DNA of 64,000 bases from an uncultured Intestinimonas sp. (lineage in GTDB: Bacteria; Bacillota; Clostridia; Oscillospirales; Oscillospiraceae). Below, in pieces: positions 43,105-52,308 of this stretch. The stretch is taken from the NCBI RefSeq assembly GCF_944387245.1, contig NZ_CALXEE010000001.1, positions 1 to 64,000 on the forward strand. Reading direction: 5' to 3'. The position numbers were made by a program, and so were the translations under genes. The notes beneath the pieces were generated by a model, which saw only the letters and a list, made by a program, of their open reading frames with translations, was not told where the DNA came from and searched no databases. The stretch's first letter is position 1; each line of letters opens with the position of its first letter.

Positions 43105-44499
43105 ATGGAGCCCATTACCATACGAGAGATCATTGCGGCCGTGGACGGCAAACTGCTGGGGGAATTCACCGATCTGGACCAGACGGTGACCCACGTTTTC
43201 ACCGACAGTCGGAAGCCTGATCCCGGCGCCCTTTTCATCCCCCTGGTGGGGGAGCGCTTTGACGGCCACGCCTTCATCAACGATGCCCTGGAGGGCGGCG
43301 CGGCCGGCTGCTTCACCCAGCGGGAGCGGGAGAGCTATCTGCCCGGCAAGTTCTATATCAAGGTGAACAGCACCCAGAAGGCCCTCCGGGACCTGGCCCG
43401 CTGGTATAAGCGGAAGTTCCCCATCCCCTACGTGGCCATCACCGGAAGCGTAGGAAAAACCACCACCAAGGACATGGTGGCGGCGGTGCTGGGGGAGCGG
43501 TTCAAGGTCCTCAAGACGGAAGGCAACTTCAACAACGAGGTGGGGTTGCCCCTCACCCTGCTGCGCCTGAACAGCACCCACGAGATCTGTGTGCTGGAGA
43601 TGGGCATGAACCACTTTGGGGAGATCGAGTACCTCGGCGCCATCGTGGAGCCCGATGTGGCCGTCATCACCAACATCGGTGACTCCCATATCGAGAACCT
43701 GGGTTCCCGGGAGAACATCCTCAAGGCCAAGTGTGAGATCTTTTCCCACATGGATCCGGAGAAGGGCTTCGTGATCCTCAACGGGGACGATCCCCTCCTG
43801 GCTGCCCTGCGGCCCACCCTGGCCTTTGAGACGGTGTCGGTGGGTACGGCGGAGGGCCTGGAGTACCGGGCCACCGACGTGTCGGCGGACGGGGAAAAGA
43901 GCGTCTGCTGCCATGTGACCACCCCCGGCACCGATTTTGACGTCCAGATCCCCGCTCTGGGCAGCCACATGCTCTATCCCACCCTTACCGCTGCGGCGGT
44001 GGCGGAGCACTTCGGCATGACCAGCGAGGAGATTGCCCGGGGCATTCTGCGCTTTGCACCCACCAAGATGCGCATGAACATCCTCAAGCGGGGGAACGGC
44101 ATCACCATTCTCAACGACACGTACAACGCCAACCCCCAGTCCATGCGGGCGGCGGTGGAGGTGCTGGCCAAGACCGGCTCGGGCTACAAGATCGCTGTAC
44201 TGGGCGATATGTTCGAGCTGGGGCCCTTCGCCCCCAACCTCCACGCCGGGGTGGGCGCCTATCTGGCCAAGGCGGGCATCGACTGCCTGCTGGCGGTGGG
44301 TGAACTGGCCCAGCACATCTACAAGGCCGCCCAGGAGGCCAATGTGGCCGAGTCCTTCTGGTGCCTGACCAAGGAAGAGGCCAAGCCTATTCTGGAACAG
44401 CTGGTGCGTCCCAATTCCACCATTCTGGTGAAGGCCTCCCGGGGCATGGCCTTTGAAGAACTGGTGGACTACCTTAAGTCCATCACGGAGGAGCCGTAA
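43105..44499 (+). CDS. murF: UDP-N-acetylmuramoyl-tripeptide-D-alanyl-D-alanine ligase
   Basis: 464 aa. N-terminal UDP-binding domain (VFTDSRKPDPGALFIPLVGERFDGHAFI, 31-58), ATP-binding central domain ITGSVGKTTTKD (about 112-123), NEVGLPLTLL, and C-terminal LNDTYNANPQSMRAA. Adds D-Ala-D-Ala to UDP-MurNAc-tripeptide. Ribosome site AAAAAGGAGAAGG before ATG 43105. Same operon as ddl; terminator follows. Confidence 0.95.
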   Translation: MEPITIREIIAAVDGKLLGEFTDLDQTVTHVFTDSRKPDPGALFIPLVGERFDGHAFINDALEGGAAGCFTQRERESYLPGKFYIKVNSTQKALRDLARWYKRKFPIPYVAITGSVGKTTTKDMVAAVLGERFKVLKTEGNFNNEVGLPLTLLRLNSTHEICVLEMGMNHFGEIEYLGAIVEPDVAVITNIGDSHIENLGSRENILKAKCEIFSHMDPEKGFVILNGDDPLLAALRPTLAFETVSVGTAEGLEYRATDVSADGEKSVCCHVTTPGTDFDVQIPALGSHMLYPTLTAAAVAEHFGMTSEEIARGILRFAPTKMRMNILKRGNGITILNDTYNANPQSMRAAVEVLAKTGSGYKIAVLGDMFELGPFAPNLHAGVGAYLAKAGIDCLLAVGELAQHIYKAAQEANVAESFWCLTKEEAKPILEQLVRPNSTILVKASRGMAFEELVDYLKSITEEP

Positions 44500-44507
44500 G
44501 GGAAACG

Positions 44508-44540
44508 AAAAGCCGTGCCGCAACAGCGGCACGGCTTTTG
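44508..44540. terminator. Bidirectional terminator between murF and mtnA
   Basis: 14-bp arms AAAAGCCGTGCCGC/GCGGCACGGCTTTT around a 4-base loop between convergent genes. Confidence 0.85.
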
Positions 44541-44549
44541 GGGGATACT

Positions 44550-45575
44550 TCAGCCGAAGAGCTCGGCCAGGCGCTCGTCAAAGGGCGGGTGGATGACCCC
44601 CTTTTCGGTGACGATGCCGGTGAGGAGCTTGTGGGGGGTCACATCAAAGGCGGGATTGTAGACACCCACGCCCTCCGGCGCCGTCTGCACCCCGGCGAAG
44701 TGTGTGACCTCGTGGGGGTCCCGCTGCTCGATAACGATGTGCTTCCCGTCGGGGATGGACATGTCGATGGTAGAGGAGGGCAGCACGGTGTAGAAGGGGA
44801 TGCCGTGGTAAGCGGCCAGCACTGCCACCCCATAGGTGCCGATCTTGTTGGCGAAGTCCCCGTTTCGGGCCATGCGGTCGCAGCCCAGAAAGACCATGTC
44901 GATCTTGCCCTGGGCCATGAGGGAGGCCGCCATGTTGTCGGTGATGAGGGTGGCGGGGATGCCGTCCTTCACCAGCTCCCAGGCGGTGAGCCGGGCGCCC
45001 TGGAGGAGGGGCCGGGTCTCGTCGCAGTAGACCATCTCCACATTCCCCTTGGCGTGGGCGGCACGCACGACGCCCAGGGCGGTGCCGTAGCCGCCGGTGG
45101 CGATGGCGCCGGCGTTGCAGTGGGTGAGGATTCGGGCGCCGGGGGGTACCAGCTCGGCGCCGTACCGGCCGATCTTCCGGTTCATGGCGATGTCCTCCCG
45201 GTGGATGGCCTCGGCCTCCCGGGTGAGAACGGGGATGGCCTCAGCGCCGCTGCCGGCGGCAGAGAGGGTGAGCTTCATCCGGTCCAGGGACCAGAAGAGG
45301 TTGACCGCCGTGGGCCGGCTGGCAGCCAGGTCCTTCATGGCCCGGTCCATACTGGCCCGAAAGTCCTCGAGGGTCTGGTCCCGGAACTCCATGGCGGCCA
45401 GACACACGGCGTAGGCCGCGGCGATGCCGATGGCCGGGGCGCCCCGGACCACCAGGCGCCGGATGGCGTCCACCACCTTTCGGTAGTCGGTGTAGTCGTC
45501 CCAGACTTCCTCCGTGGGGAGCCGGGTCTGATCGAGAAGGGCAAGGGAATCCCCCTGCCAGCGAATGGCGTCCAT
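44550..45575 (-). CDS. mtnA: S-methyl-5-thioribose-1-phosphate isomerase
   Basis: 341 aa, homologous to eIF2B-alpha. Motifs RGAPAIGIAAAYAV (about 44-57), LTHCNAGAIATGGYGTALGV with the catalytic Cys, and CDRMARNGDFANKIGTYGVAVLA with the catalytic Asp. Converts methylthioribose-1-phosphate to methylthioribulose-1-phosphate in the methionine/methylthioadenosine salvage pathway. No other mtn gene is within the window; related isomerases also act on ribose-1-phosphate or 5-deoxyribose-1-phosphate, so the substrate is inferred. AAGGAGG before ATG 45575. Confidence 0.9.
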   Translation of the reverse strand: MDAIRWQGDSLALLDQTRLPTEEVWDDYTDYRKVVDAIRRLVVRGAPAIGIAAAYAVCLAAMEFRDQTLEDFRASMDRAMKDLAASRPTAVNLFWSLDRMKLTLSAAGSGAEAIPVLTREAEAIHREDIAMNRKIGRYGAELVPPGARILTHCNAGAIATGGYGTALGVVRAAHAKGNVEMVYCDETRPLLQGARLTAWELVKDGIPATLITDNMAASLMAQGKIDMVFLGCDRMARNGDFANKIGTYGVAVLAAYHGIPFYTVLPSSTIDMSIPDGKHIVIEQRDPHEVTHFAGVQTAPEGVGVYNPAFDVTPHKLLTGIVTEKGVIHPPFDERLAELFG

Positions 45576-45615
45576 GGAGCATGGCCTCCTTATTTCAGCA
45601 AATTTTTACGTGTTC

Positions 45616-45644
45616 ATCATACCACATCGGGGAGCGGGAGTAAA
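45616..45644 (-). promoter_or_regulatory. Promoter of mtnA
   Basis: On the - strand: TTTACT, 17-base spacer, TATGAT, about 40 bases before the mtnA start. Confidence 0.45.
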
Positions 45645-45647
45645 CGA

Positions 45648-47549
45648 ATGATAGACATATCCGTGTCAAACGTCAGTAAAGAATTTGAAGTGGGCCGGAA
45701 GATCCTGGACGGGGTCACCTTTCAGGTGGACACCGGGGAGCGGGTGGGCCTGCTGGGCAAGAACGGGGCGGGCAAGACCACCCTGTTCCGCATCCTCACC
45801 GGAGAGCTGGAGCCCGACGAGGGTCAGGTGTCGGTGGCCTCGGGTAAGCGGGTAGGGCTCATCTCCCAGATCCCGGTGTACCCCGACGGCTATACGGTGG
45901 AGATGGTGCTGCGGGCGGCCTTCCAGCGGCTCAAGGACATGGAGGGGGAGATGGAGACCCTCACCGCCCGGATGGCGGCGGGGGAGAGCGACCCCGCCCT
46001 CCTGCGCCGGTACGACGCCCTGACCGCCGCCTTCGAGTCCGGCGGCGGCTACGACGTGGAGACCCCCCTCAACAAGGTGTGCAACGGTCTGGACATTTCC
46101 GCCGATATGCGCCAGCGGCCCTTTGCCGACCTCTCCGGCGGAGAGAAGACCCGGGTTAACCTGGGCCGGCTCATCCTGGAGGACACTGACGTGCTGCTGC
46201 TGGACGAGCCCACCAACCACCTGGACCTGCGCTGTACCGAGTGGCTGGAGGACTACCTCTCCCGGTTCAAGGGCACCGTTCTTACCATCTCCCACGACCG
46301 CTGGTTCCTGGACAAGGTGGTGAGCCGGGTCATCGAGCTGGAGAACGGCAGGGCTGAGTTCTACGCCGGCAATTACAGCTACTATGTGGAGGAGAAGGAG
46401 CGCCGCTATCAGGAGAAGCTCAAGCAATACGAGAAGGAGCAGGCCAAGATCGAGCAGCTCCAGGCAGCGGCGGACAAGATGCACCTGTGGGCCTTCATGG
46501 GCAATGACAAGCTCCACAAGCGTGCCTTCTCCATGGAAAAGCGGATCGAGCGCCTGCGCAAGACGGACAAGCCCCGGAAGGACCGAAAGCTGGAGATCAA
46601 GTTTGGCGAGCGGGAGTTCCGGGGGGACGAGGTCATGGTCATCAAGGACCTGAAGAAGTCCTTCGGGGACCGTACCCTCTTCGAACATGTGGACCTGGAG
46701 GTGGTGGGGGGCGAGCGCATCGCCCTGTTGGGGGACAACGGCACCGGCAAATCCACCCTCATTAAGATGATCATGGGGGAGGAGGTCCCGGACGCGGGCA
46801 AGATCCGGCTGGGCCCCACGGTGAAGATCGGCTACCTGCCCCAGATCATCCACTTTGACCGGCCCGACCGGAACCTGGTGGACACCATGCTCTACGCCCA
46901 GAACTGCTCCACCCAGGAGGCCCGGGACCGGCTGGCCGCCTTCGACTTCCGGGGGGAGGACGTCTTCAAGAGCGTCTCTACCCTCTCCGGCGGCGAGCAG
47001 TCCCGGCTGCGGCTGTGCATGCTCATGGACAACAAGATTAACCTCCTCATCCTGGACGAGCCCACCAACCACCTGGACCTCAACTCCCGGGAGTGGATCG
47101 AGGAGGCGGTGGCCGACTATACCGGGAACCTCCTCTTTGTCTCCCACGACCGCTACTTCATCAACCAGTTTGCCACCCGGATCTGGATGCTGGAGGACGG
47201 AAAGATCACCGACTTTGAGGGGACCTTTGCCGAGTACCGGGCCTGGAAGGAGAAGAAGCTGCCGGCGCCGCCCCCGAAAAAGGAGGAGGCACCGGTGAAG
47301 AAGGAGAAGCCCAAGCGCACCGGCGGCACCAAGATGCTGGAGAAGGAGGTGGCCGCCGCAGAGCGGGAGGTCACAAAGGCGGAGGAGCGGATGTACGACC
47401 TCACCCAGGAGATCGAGGCCTCCAGCAGCGACTATCTGAAGCTCACCGAGCTCTACGAGCAGCGTGAGGCTCTGGAGGAGGAGATCGCCCATCTCTACGC
47501 CGTCTGGGAGCGGCTGAGCGCCGAGCTGGAGGAGGCGAAGGCGGAGTGA
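45648..47549 (+). CDS. ABC-F family ATPase (YdiF/Uup-like)
   Basis: 633 aa. Two ABC ATPase domains (about 2-250 and 325-530): Walker A GKNGAGKTT and GDNGTGKST, signatures LSGGEKTRVNLGRL and LSGGEQSRLRLCML, Walker B LLLDEPTNHLD and LILDEPTNHLD; no membrane domain; a linker between (about 245-320, P-site tRNA-interaction motif region); a C-terminal extension (about 545-633) with a coiled coil. ABC-F proteins bind the ribosome E site and rescue stalled synthesis; a housekeeping rather than resistance role is more likely. ATG 45648; the 1110 bases of open frame upstream are antisense to mtnA. Confidence 0.9.
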   Translation: MIDISVSNVSKEFEVGRKILDGVTFQVDTGERVGLLGKNGAGKTTLFRILTGELEPDEGQVSVASGKRVGLISQIPVYPDGYTVEMVLRAAFQRLKDMEGEMETLTARMAAGESDPALLRRYDALTAAFESGGGYDVETPLNKVCNGLDISADMRQRPFADLSGGEKTRVNLGRLILEDTDVLLLDEPTNHLDLRCTEWLEDYLSRFKGTVLTISHDRWFLDKVVSRVIELENGRAEFYAGNYSYYVEEKERRYQEKLKQYEKEQAKIEQLQAAADKMHLWAFMGNDKLHKRAFSMEKRIERLRKTDKPRKDRKLEIKFGEREFRGDEVMVIKDLKKSFGDRTLFEHVDLEVVGGERIALLGDNGTGKSTLIKMIMGEEVPDAGKIRLGPTVKIGYLPQIIHFDRPDRNLVDTMLYAQNCSTQEARDRLAAFDFRGEDVFKSVSTLSGGEQSRLRLCMLMDNKINLLILDEPTNHLDLNSREWIEEAVADYTGNLLFVSHDRYFINQFATRIWMLEDGKITDFEGTFAEYRAWKEKKLPAPPPKKEEAPVKKEKPKRTGGTKMLEKEVAAAEREVTKAEERMYDLTQEIEASSSDYLKLTELYEQREALEEEIAHLYAVWERLSAELEEAKAE

Positions 47550-48352
47550 ATACAAGGCCTTACCGGCCCTATCAGGGGGCTGGGCGCTGGGGCGGCGTGC
47601 TGGTGGGACTGGGTGTCCTTCTGGTGATTGCTGCCCTGGTGATGTTCCTGATTGCCCCCTTCAGCCTGCAAAAATTCGCCGCCTTCCCGGCGGCTGGGGG
47701 CGTCTACCTGATCCTCTATGGCCTCACCGCCCGGTGTGAGATCTCCACGGGCCGGATGCTGCGCCGCATCCTGCTGGCGCTGCTGGCCCTGGCCCTCATC
47801 GCCTTTGGAGTCCTGGAAGCGGTGGTGCTTACCGGCGGCCGGACGGAGATTGCCCAGGGGGAGGACGAGCCGGAGGTTATGGTCATCTTCGGCTGCCAGG
47901 TGAAGCCGTGGGGGCCCTCGGAGCTTCTCCAGGACCGGCTGGACACCGCCCTTACTTATCTGGACGACCACCCAGACATGACGGTGGTGGTCTCAGGTGG
48001 TCAGGGCCCTGACGAGCCCATGAGCGAGGCCCAGTGCATGTACGACTATCTGGTGGAGCACGGCGTAAATGGGGAGAACATCGTGCTGGAGGACAACTCC
48101 AGCAACACCTGGGAGAACATTCAATATACATTGGAACTGTTCCAGGATGGTACAGTGGAGCCCACGGGGAAGATCCTGGCCGTGTCCAACGGCTTCCATC
48201 TTGCCCGCATCCGGCTGCTGTGGAGCCGGGAGTGGGAGGGGACCTATACCCTCTCCACCCTGGCCGCCCCCTCCAGCCATCTGCCCTCCCGGCTGTCCAT
48301 GTACCTCCGGGAGCCCTTTGCCCTGGTCAAGTCCTGGCTGCTGGACCGGTAG
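47546..48352 (+). CDS. YdcF family (DUF218) membrane protein
   Basis: 268 aa. Three N-terminal hydrophobic segments (about 16-35, 43-62, 70-92), then a DUF218 domain (about 105-265): VMVIFGCQVKPWGPSELLQDRLDTAL, VVVSGGQGPDEPMSEAQCM, LEDNSSNTWENI and SNGFHLARI. The family includes proteins linked to vancomycin sensitivity (SanA) and envelope function. GTG overlaps the ABC-F stop (GTGA), so the pair is coupled. Ends 27 bases before prfA. Confidence 0.88.
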   Translation: MNTRPYRPYQGAGRWGGVLVGLGVLLVIAALVMFLIAPFSLQKFAAFPAAGGVYLILYGLTARCEISTGRMLRRILLALLALALIAFGVLEAVVLTGGRTEIAQGEDEPEVMVIFGCQVKPWGPSELLQDRLDTALTYLDDHPDMTVVVSGGQGPDEPMSEAQCMYDYLVEHGVNGENIVLEDNSSNTWENIQYTLELFQDGTVEPTGKILAVSNGFHLARIRLLWSREWEGTYTLSTLAAPSSHLPSRLSMYLREPFALVKSWLLDR

Positions 48353-48379
48353 CATAAAACCCACATTGAGGAGCACGCT

Positions 48380-49447
48380 ATGCTGGAAGAGAAACTCAAG
48401 GCATTGGAAAATCAATACGCCGAGCTGGAGGCCCGGCTGGCGGCGCCGGAGACCTACGACGACCCGGCCCGGGTGGCCCGGCTCAACAAAGAGCAGCGGG
48501 AGCTGGAGCCGGTGGTCACCACCTACCGGGCCTGCGTGAAGCGCCGGCAGGACCTCCATGAGGCCGAGGGCCTCCTGTCCGACCCGGACATGAAGGAGCT
48601 GGCCATGGAGGAGTACGCCGCCGCCAAGGCCGACATCGAGGCCCTGGAGGAAAAGCTGAAGATCCTGCTGCTGCCCCGGGACCCCAACGACGACAAGAAC
48701 GTCATCGTGGAGATCCGGGCTGGGGTGGGGGGCGAGGAGGCGGCCCTCTTTGCCCACTCCCTCTACCGCATGTACACTATGTACGCCGAGTCCCGCCACT
48801 GGCATGTGGAGGTGGACTCGGCCAATGAGACCGAGCTGGGCGGCGTGAAGGAGATCTGCTTTACCATCGACGGGGACGGGGCGTATAGCCGCCTGAAGTT
48901 TGAAAGCGGCGTCCACCGGGTCCAGCGGGTGCCCGAGACGGAGAGCGGAGGGCGTATCCACACCTCCACCGCCACGGTGGCCGTGCTGCCCGAGGTGGAC
49001 GAGGTGGACTTTGAGCTCAACCCCGCCGACATCGAGATGCAGGTCTTCCGGTCCTCCGGCGCCGGCGGCCAGCACGTGAACAAGACCTCCTCCGCCGTGC
49101 GGCTCATCCACAAGCCCACCGGCACGGTGGTGGAGTGCCAGCAGGAGCGCAGCCAGTTCCAGAACCGGGATAAGGCCATGCAGCTGCTGCGGTCCCGGCT
49201 TTATGAGGAGAAGGTCCGGGAGCAGGAGGCGTCGGTGACGGCGGAGCGCCGCAGCCAGGTGGGCACCGGCATGCGCAACGAGCGCATCCGCACCTATAAC
49301 TTTCCCCAAGGCCGGGTCACCGACCACCGCATTGGTTTGACCTTATACCAGATCGACGCCATCATGGACGGGAACCTGGACGAGATCATCGACGGCCTCG
49401 TCACCGCCGACCAGGCCGAGCGCATGAAGGCCAGTCAAGAGGAATAA
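48380..49447 (+). CDS. prfA: Peptide chain release factor 1
   Basis: 355 aa. GGQ motif in SSGAGGQHVNKTSSAVRL (glutamine for peptidyl-tRNA hydrolysis) and the codon-recognition PxT type tripeptide PET in RVPETESGGRIH, as in RF1 (UAA/UAG) rather than SPF of RF2. ATG with TGAGGAG upstream. The usual next gene prmC, which methylates the GGQ, is not adjacent here; a small protein and sua5 follow. Confidence 0.96.
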   Translation: MLEEKLKALENQYAELEARLAAPETYDDPARVARLNKEQRELEPVVTTYRACVKRRQDLHEAEGLLSDPDMKELAMEEYAAAKADIEALEEKLKILLLPRDPNDDKNVIVEIRAGVGGEEAALFAHSLYRMYTMYAESRHWHVEVDSANETELGGVKEICFTIDGDGAYSRLKFESGVHRVQRVPETESGGRIHTSTATVAVLPEVDEVDFELNPADIEMQVFRSSGAGGQHVNKTSSAVRLIHKPTGTVVECQQERSQFQNRDKAMQLLRSRLYEEKVREQEASVTAERRSQVGTGMRNERIRTYNFPQGRVTDHRIGLTLYQIDAIMDGNLDEIIDGLVTADQAERMKASQEE

Positions 49448-49463
49448 AAGGAGATCGAAGACC

Positions 49464-49721
49464 ATGGAAATGCTGATTCATTTTAATGCCCTGCCCCAGG
49501 GCCTGACCCTGGACGCCGTGAAGTCCGACCTGGCCCTCCTGCTGGAGGATGACGGCTGGCTCACCGGCTCCGGCGAGCATCACATCGAGCTGGAGCTGGA
49601 GGACGAGAAGGCCAACCCCAAATACGGTATCCTAACGGTGAAGGGCTATCTGCAAAAGGCCAAATTTACCCCGGACACCACCATCGAGCTGGCGGGGGTG
49701 CCGGTGGGCATCTACGAGTGA
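49464..49721 (+). CDS. Small hypothetical protein (85 aa)
   Basis: 85 aa, acidic, predicted alternating strand and helix (LTLDAVKSDLALLLEDDGWLTGSGEHHIELELEDEK). No membrane segment. AAAGGAG 10 bases upstream of ATG; 16 bases after prfA in the same operon as sua5. Not recognised; conservation next to prfA-sua5 would suggest a translation-associated role. Confidence 0.7.
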   Translation: MEMLIHFNALPQGLTLDAVKSDLALLLEDDGWLTGSGEHHIELELEDEKANPKYGILTVKGYLQKAKFTPDTTIELAGVPVGIYE

Positions 49722-49737
49722 CGGAGGGACCTCATTT

Positions 49738-49851
49738 ATGAAGACGGCCATTTCCATTGTGAACATCGTGTTCGGCGCGGTCCTGATTGCCGCCGGTGTG
49801 GTGAGCCTGGTGCTCAACTGCCGGGAGAAGGGCCGGGAGCGTTGGCGCTGA
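49738..49851 (+). CDS. Very small single-pass membrane protein (37 aa)
   Basis: 37 aa: a short start MKTAISIVN, one membrane segment (about 6-27, FGAVLIAAGVVSLVL) and a basic tail CREKGRERWR. GGAGGGAC is 8 bases upstream of ATG 49738 and it fits tightly between its neighbours (16 bases after, 25 before), which supports it being translated. Function unknown. Confidence 0.55.
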   Translation: MKTAISIVNIVFGAVLIAAGVVSLVLNCREKGRERWR

Positions 49852-49876
49852 ACGGAAGAGATCGAGGCGAAGAAGC

Positions 49877-50893
49877 ATGAAGACAGAGAAACTGACCGCC
49901 GCCGACGTGGAGCAGGCCGCGGCCATCCTGCGGCGGGGCGGCCTGCTGGGGATTCCCACCGAGACGGTGTACGGGCTGGGGGCCAACGGCCTGGACCCCG
50001 AGGCGGTGGCCCATATCTTTGAGGCAAAGGGGCGGCCCCAGGACAACCCCCTCATTCTCCATGTCCCGTCGGCAGAGTGGCTGGAGCGGTACTGCCAGCA
50101 CATTCCCGACGCCGCCTACACCCTGGCGGCGCGGTTCTGGCCGGGCCCCCTCACCATGATTTTGGAGCGCAAGCCGGTGGTGCCCGATGTGGTTACCGCC
50201 GGACTGAACACCGTGGGCATGCGCTGCCCTGCCCACCCGGTGTGCCGGGCCATCATCGCCGCCGCCGGTGTGCCGGTGGCGGCCCCGTCGGGGAACACCT
50301 CCGGCCGGCCCAGCCCCACCAACATGGCCGACATGCTGGAGGATATGGAGGGGAAGATCGACGGCATCGTGGACGGCGGCCCCTGCTCCGTTGGGGTGGA
50401 GTCCACCATCATCGACCTCACCGAGCAGCCGCCCCGGCTGCTGCGGCCCGGCGGCATCACCCTGGAGGAGCTCCGGGACGCCCTGGGGGAAGTGGCCGTG
50501 GACCCGGCAGTCACCCGTCTCATGGGGGCGGGTGAGCATCCCCGGGCCCCCGGTATGAAGTACCGCCACTACGCCCCCAAGGCCCCCGTCACCGTGGTGA
50601 AGGGGGATGCGGCGGAAACCGCCGCCTACATCCAGGCCCATCTGGAGGAGGGTGAGGGCGTGGTCTGCTTCGACGAGTACGCCGGCCTATATGCCGGTCA
50701 CACTGTGGAGAAGCTGGGGCCGGCGGCGGACAAGGCCGCCCAGGCCCGTAACGTCTTTGATGCCCTCCGAGCCTTTGACGGGACCGACGTCACCGCCATC
50801 TGGTCCCAGTGCCCCGACGAGAGTGGGATCGGACTGGCCATCTCCAATCGCCTCAACAAGGCAGCAGGCTTCCACATCATCGATCTGACCTGA
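49877..50893 (+). CDS. L-threonylcarbamoyladenylate synthase (Sua5 type)
   Basis: 338 aa. YrdC domain (about 10-205: LRRGGLLGIPTETVYGLGANGLD, KGRPQDNPLILHV, RFWPGPLTMIL, APSGNTSGRPSPT) plus a C-terminal Sua5 domain (about 230-338; APGMKYRHYAPKAPVTVV). Makes threonylcarbamoyl-AMP from Thr, bicarbonate and ATP for t6A37 of ANN-decoding tRNAs, in the YwlC/Sua5 two-domain form. Ribosome site GAGGCGAAG. Part of the prfA operon. Confidence 0.94.
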   Translation: MKTEKLTAADVEQAAAILRRGGLLGIPTETVYGLGANGLDPEAVAHIFEAKGRPQDNPLILHVPSAEWLERYCQHIPDAAYTLAARFWPGPLTMILERKPVVPDVVTAGLNTVGMRCPAHPVCRAIIAAAGVPVAAPSGNTSGRPSPTNMADMLEDMEGKIDGIVDGGPCSVGVESTIIDLTEQPPRLLRPGGITLEELRDALGEVAVDPAVTRLMGAGEHPRAPGMKYRHYAPKAPVTVVKGDAAETAAYIQAHLEEGEGVVCFDEYAGLYAGHTVEKLGPAADKAAQARNVFDALRAFDGTDVTAIWSQCPDESGIGLAISNRLNKAAGFHIIDLT

Positions 50894-50949
50894 AGCCGTA
50901 GACGAAGCGGCGAAAATGGTGTATGATACCGGAGGGAGGAGGGAGTGCC

Positions 50950-51696
50950 ATGCAGATGCTCTTGGTGCTTTTGATCCTGATTGTCCTGGCCATTTTAATC
51001 GTCCTGGATGTCCGGCAGAAGCTGGACCTGGGCCACCCGGTGTTTGTGCTGCTGACGGCCGTGGGGTATTTCTGCTCCGTGGTGTGGACGGTGGCCCTGG
51101 CGCTGCTGGCCCTGATTGAGACCCTGGACGGCGGCTCCCTGCTGGCCTGGGGAAAGGTGGCCCTGTCCACCCTGCCCGGCACCCTGTTCGGGCTCTACGT
51201 CCTCCTGCGAGCCAACCTCACTCCCATGCACCGAAAGAGCACCTCACCGGCCCGACGGACAGTCCGCCTGTTGGATGACGGCCTGGTCATCGGCCTGCCC
51301 CTCCAGGTGGCGGTGGTGGTGGGCTATGTGCTGGTCTCTGTTGGTCTCCACAGCATGTTCCAGGGCCCCCTGTGGATGCTGCCCTTATACCCTCTGGTGC
51401 TGGCAGTCCTGTGGCCCATGATGCACCTGGTGTTCCATGTGGCCATCGTGGCCATCGCTTTGGACCCACTCATCCTGCTGGTTGCCTTTCTCATCGGCCT
51501 GTTATGGACCGTCCAGGTGATTTTCCTGGCCCACGGCTCGGTCCGAGGCTGCCTGATTGCGAAAAAGAGCGCCGGGTCTCTGGTGGCCCATATTTTGTTG
51601 AGCTTCGTTCCGGTGGTCAACCTGGTGTTGGCCATCCGTCTGCGCTGCGCCATGAGAAAAATGGAAGTTCCCGTGTGGGAGGAGGTCCAGGTATGA
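50950..51696 (+). CDS. Multi-pass membrane protein (unknown)
   Basis: 248 aa with about six hydrophobic segments (about 3-20, 32-56, 72-90, 113-133, 145-165, 170-195) and a C-terminal amphipathic stretch. No signature of a known transporter. ATG 50950 with GGAGGGAGGAGGGAG upstream. The stop TGA overlaps the coaE start ATG, so the two are translated together. Between sua5 and coaE; function unknown. Confidence 0.75.
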   Translation: MQMLLVLLILIVLAILIVLDVRQKLDLGHPVFVLLTAVGYFCSVVWTVALALLALIETLDGGSLLAWGKVALSTLPGTLFGLYVLLRANLTPMHRKSTSPARRTVRLLDDGLVIGLPLQVAVVVGYVLVSVGLHSMFQGPLWMLPLYPLVLAVLWPMMHLVFHVAIVAIALDPLILLVAFLIGLLWTVQVIFLAHGSVRGCLIAKKSAGSLVAHILLSFVPVVNLVLAIRLRCAMRKMEVPVWEEVQV

Positions 51697-52292
51697 AGAT
51701 CATCGGTATCACCGGCCCCACCGGGGCGGGCAAGACCACGGTGCTGAACGCCCTCACGTCTCTGGGTGCCTGCATCATCGACGCCGACGCGGTGTACCAC
51801 CGCCTGTTGGAGGAGAGCGCCCCCCTGCGGGAGGCCCTCACCGCCCGCTTCGGGGACATCTGCGACGGGGTGGGTAAGATCGACCGCAAGAAGCTGGGCA
51901 ATGTGGTTTTTACGGACCCTGCCGCCCTGTCCGAGCTCAATGTCATCACCCACCGCTTTGTGGGACAGGCCATCGACCAGCTCTTGACGGGAGCGGAGGA
52001 GTCCGGCTGCCCCGCCGCCGCCATCGACGCCATTGCCCTCATCGAGAGCGGGCTGGGGGAGCGGTGTGACGCCGTAGTGGGGGTCATCGCCCCTGCGGAG
52101 GTGCGCATCCGGCGCATCATGGCCCGGGAGGGCATTTCCGAGGAGTACGCCCGCAAGCGGGTGAGCGCCCAGAAGGGGGAGGACTTCTTCCGGGCAAACT
52201 GCGATTATGTGCTGGAAAATACGGAGGACGACACGCCCGAGACCTTCGGGGATCGGGCCCTGGTCCTCTTTACTGAAATCTTAGATCATTGA
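51693..52292 (+). CDS. coaE: Dephospho-CoA kinase
   Basis: 199 aa, usual length. P-loop GPTGAGKTT (8-16), DADAVYHRL (CoA-binding), VFTDPAALSELNVITH, IDAIALIESGL and the LID-like RIRRIMAREGISEEYARKRV. Catalyses the last step of CoA synthesis. GGAGG before ATG, overlaps the previous gene by four bases. Odd point: the acceptor-site segment ends INSALVES-like (AIALIESGLGERCD) as in clostridial CoaE. Confidence 0.92.
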   Translation: MKIIGITGPTGAGKTTVLNALTSLGACIIDADAVYHRLLEESAPLREALTARFGDICDGVGKIDRKKLGNVVFTDPAALSELNVITHRFVGQAIDQLLTGAEESGCPAAAIDAIALIESGLGERCDAVVGVIAPAEVRIRRIMAREGISEEYARKRVSAQKGEDFFRANCDYVLENTEDDTPETFGDRALVLFTEILDH

Positions 52293-52308
52293 ATAGGAGG
52301 TTATTCCC

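Noticed and set aside
44538..45647. 370-codon N-terminal extension of the ABC-F gene
   Set aside because: It is antisense to mtnA with its motifs intact; ATG 45648 starts the first ATPase domain at the usual place.
45648..47549. Antibiotic-resistance ABC-F (Vga/Msr/Lsa-like)
   Set aside because: The C-terminal coiled-coil extension and housekeeping neighbours fit YdiF/Uup better; cannot be fully excluded.
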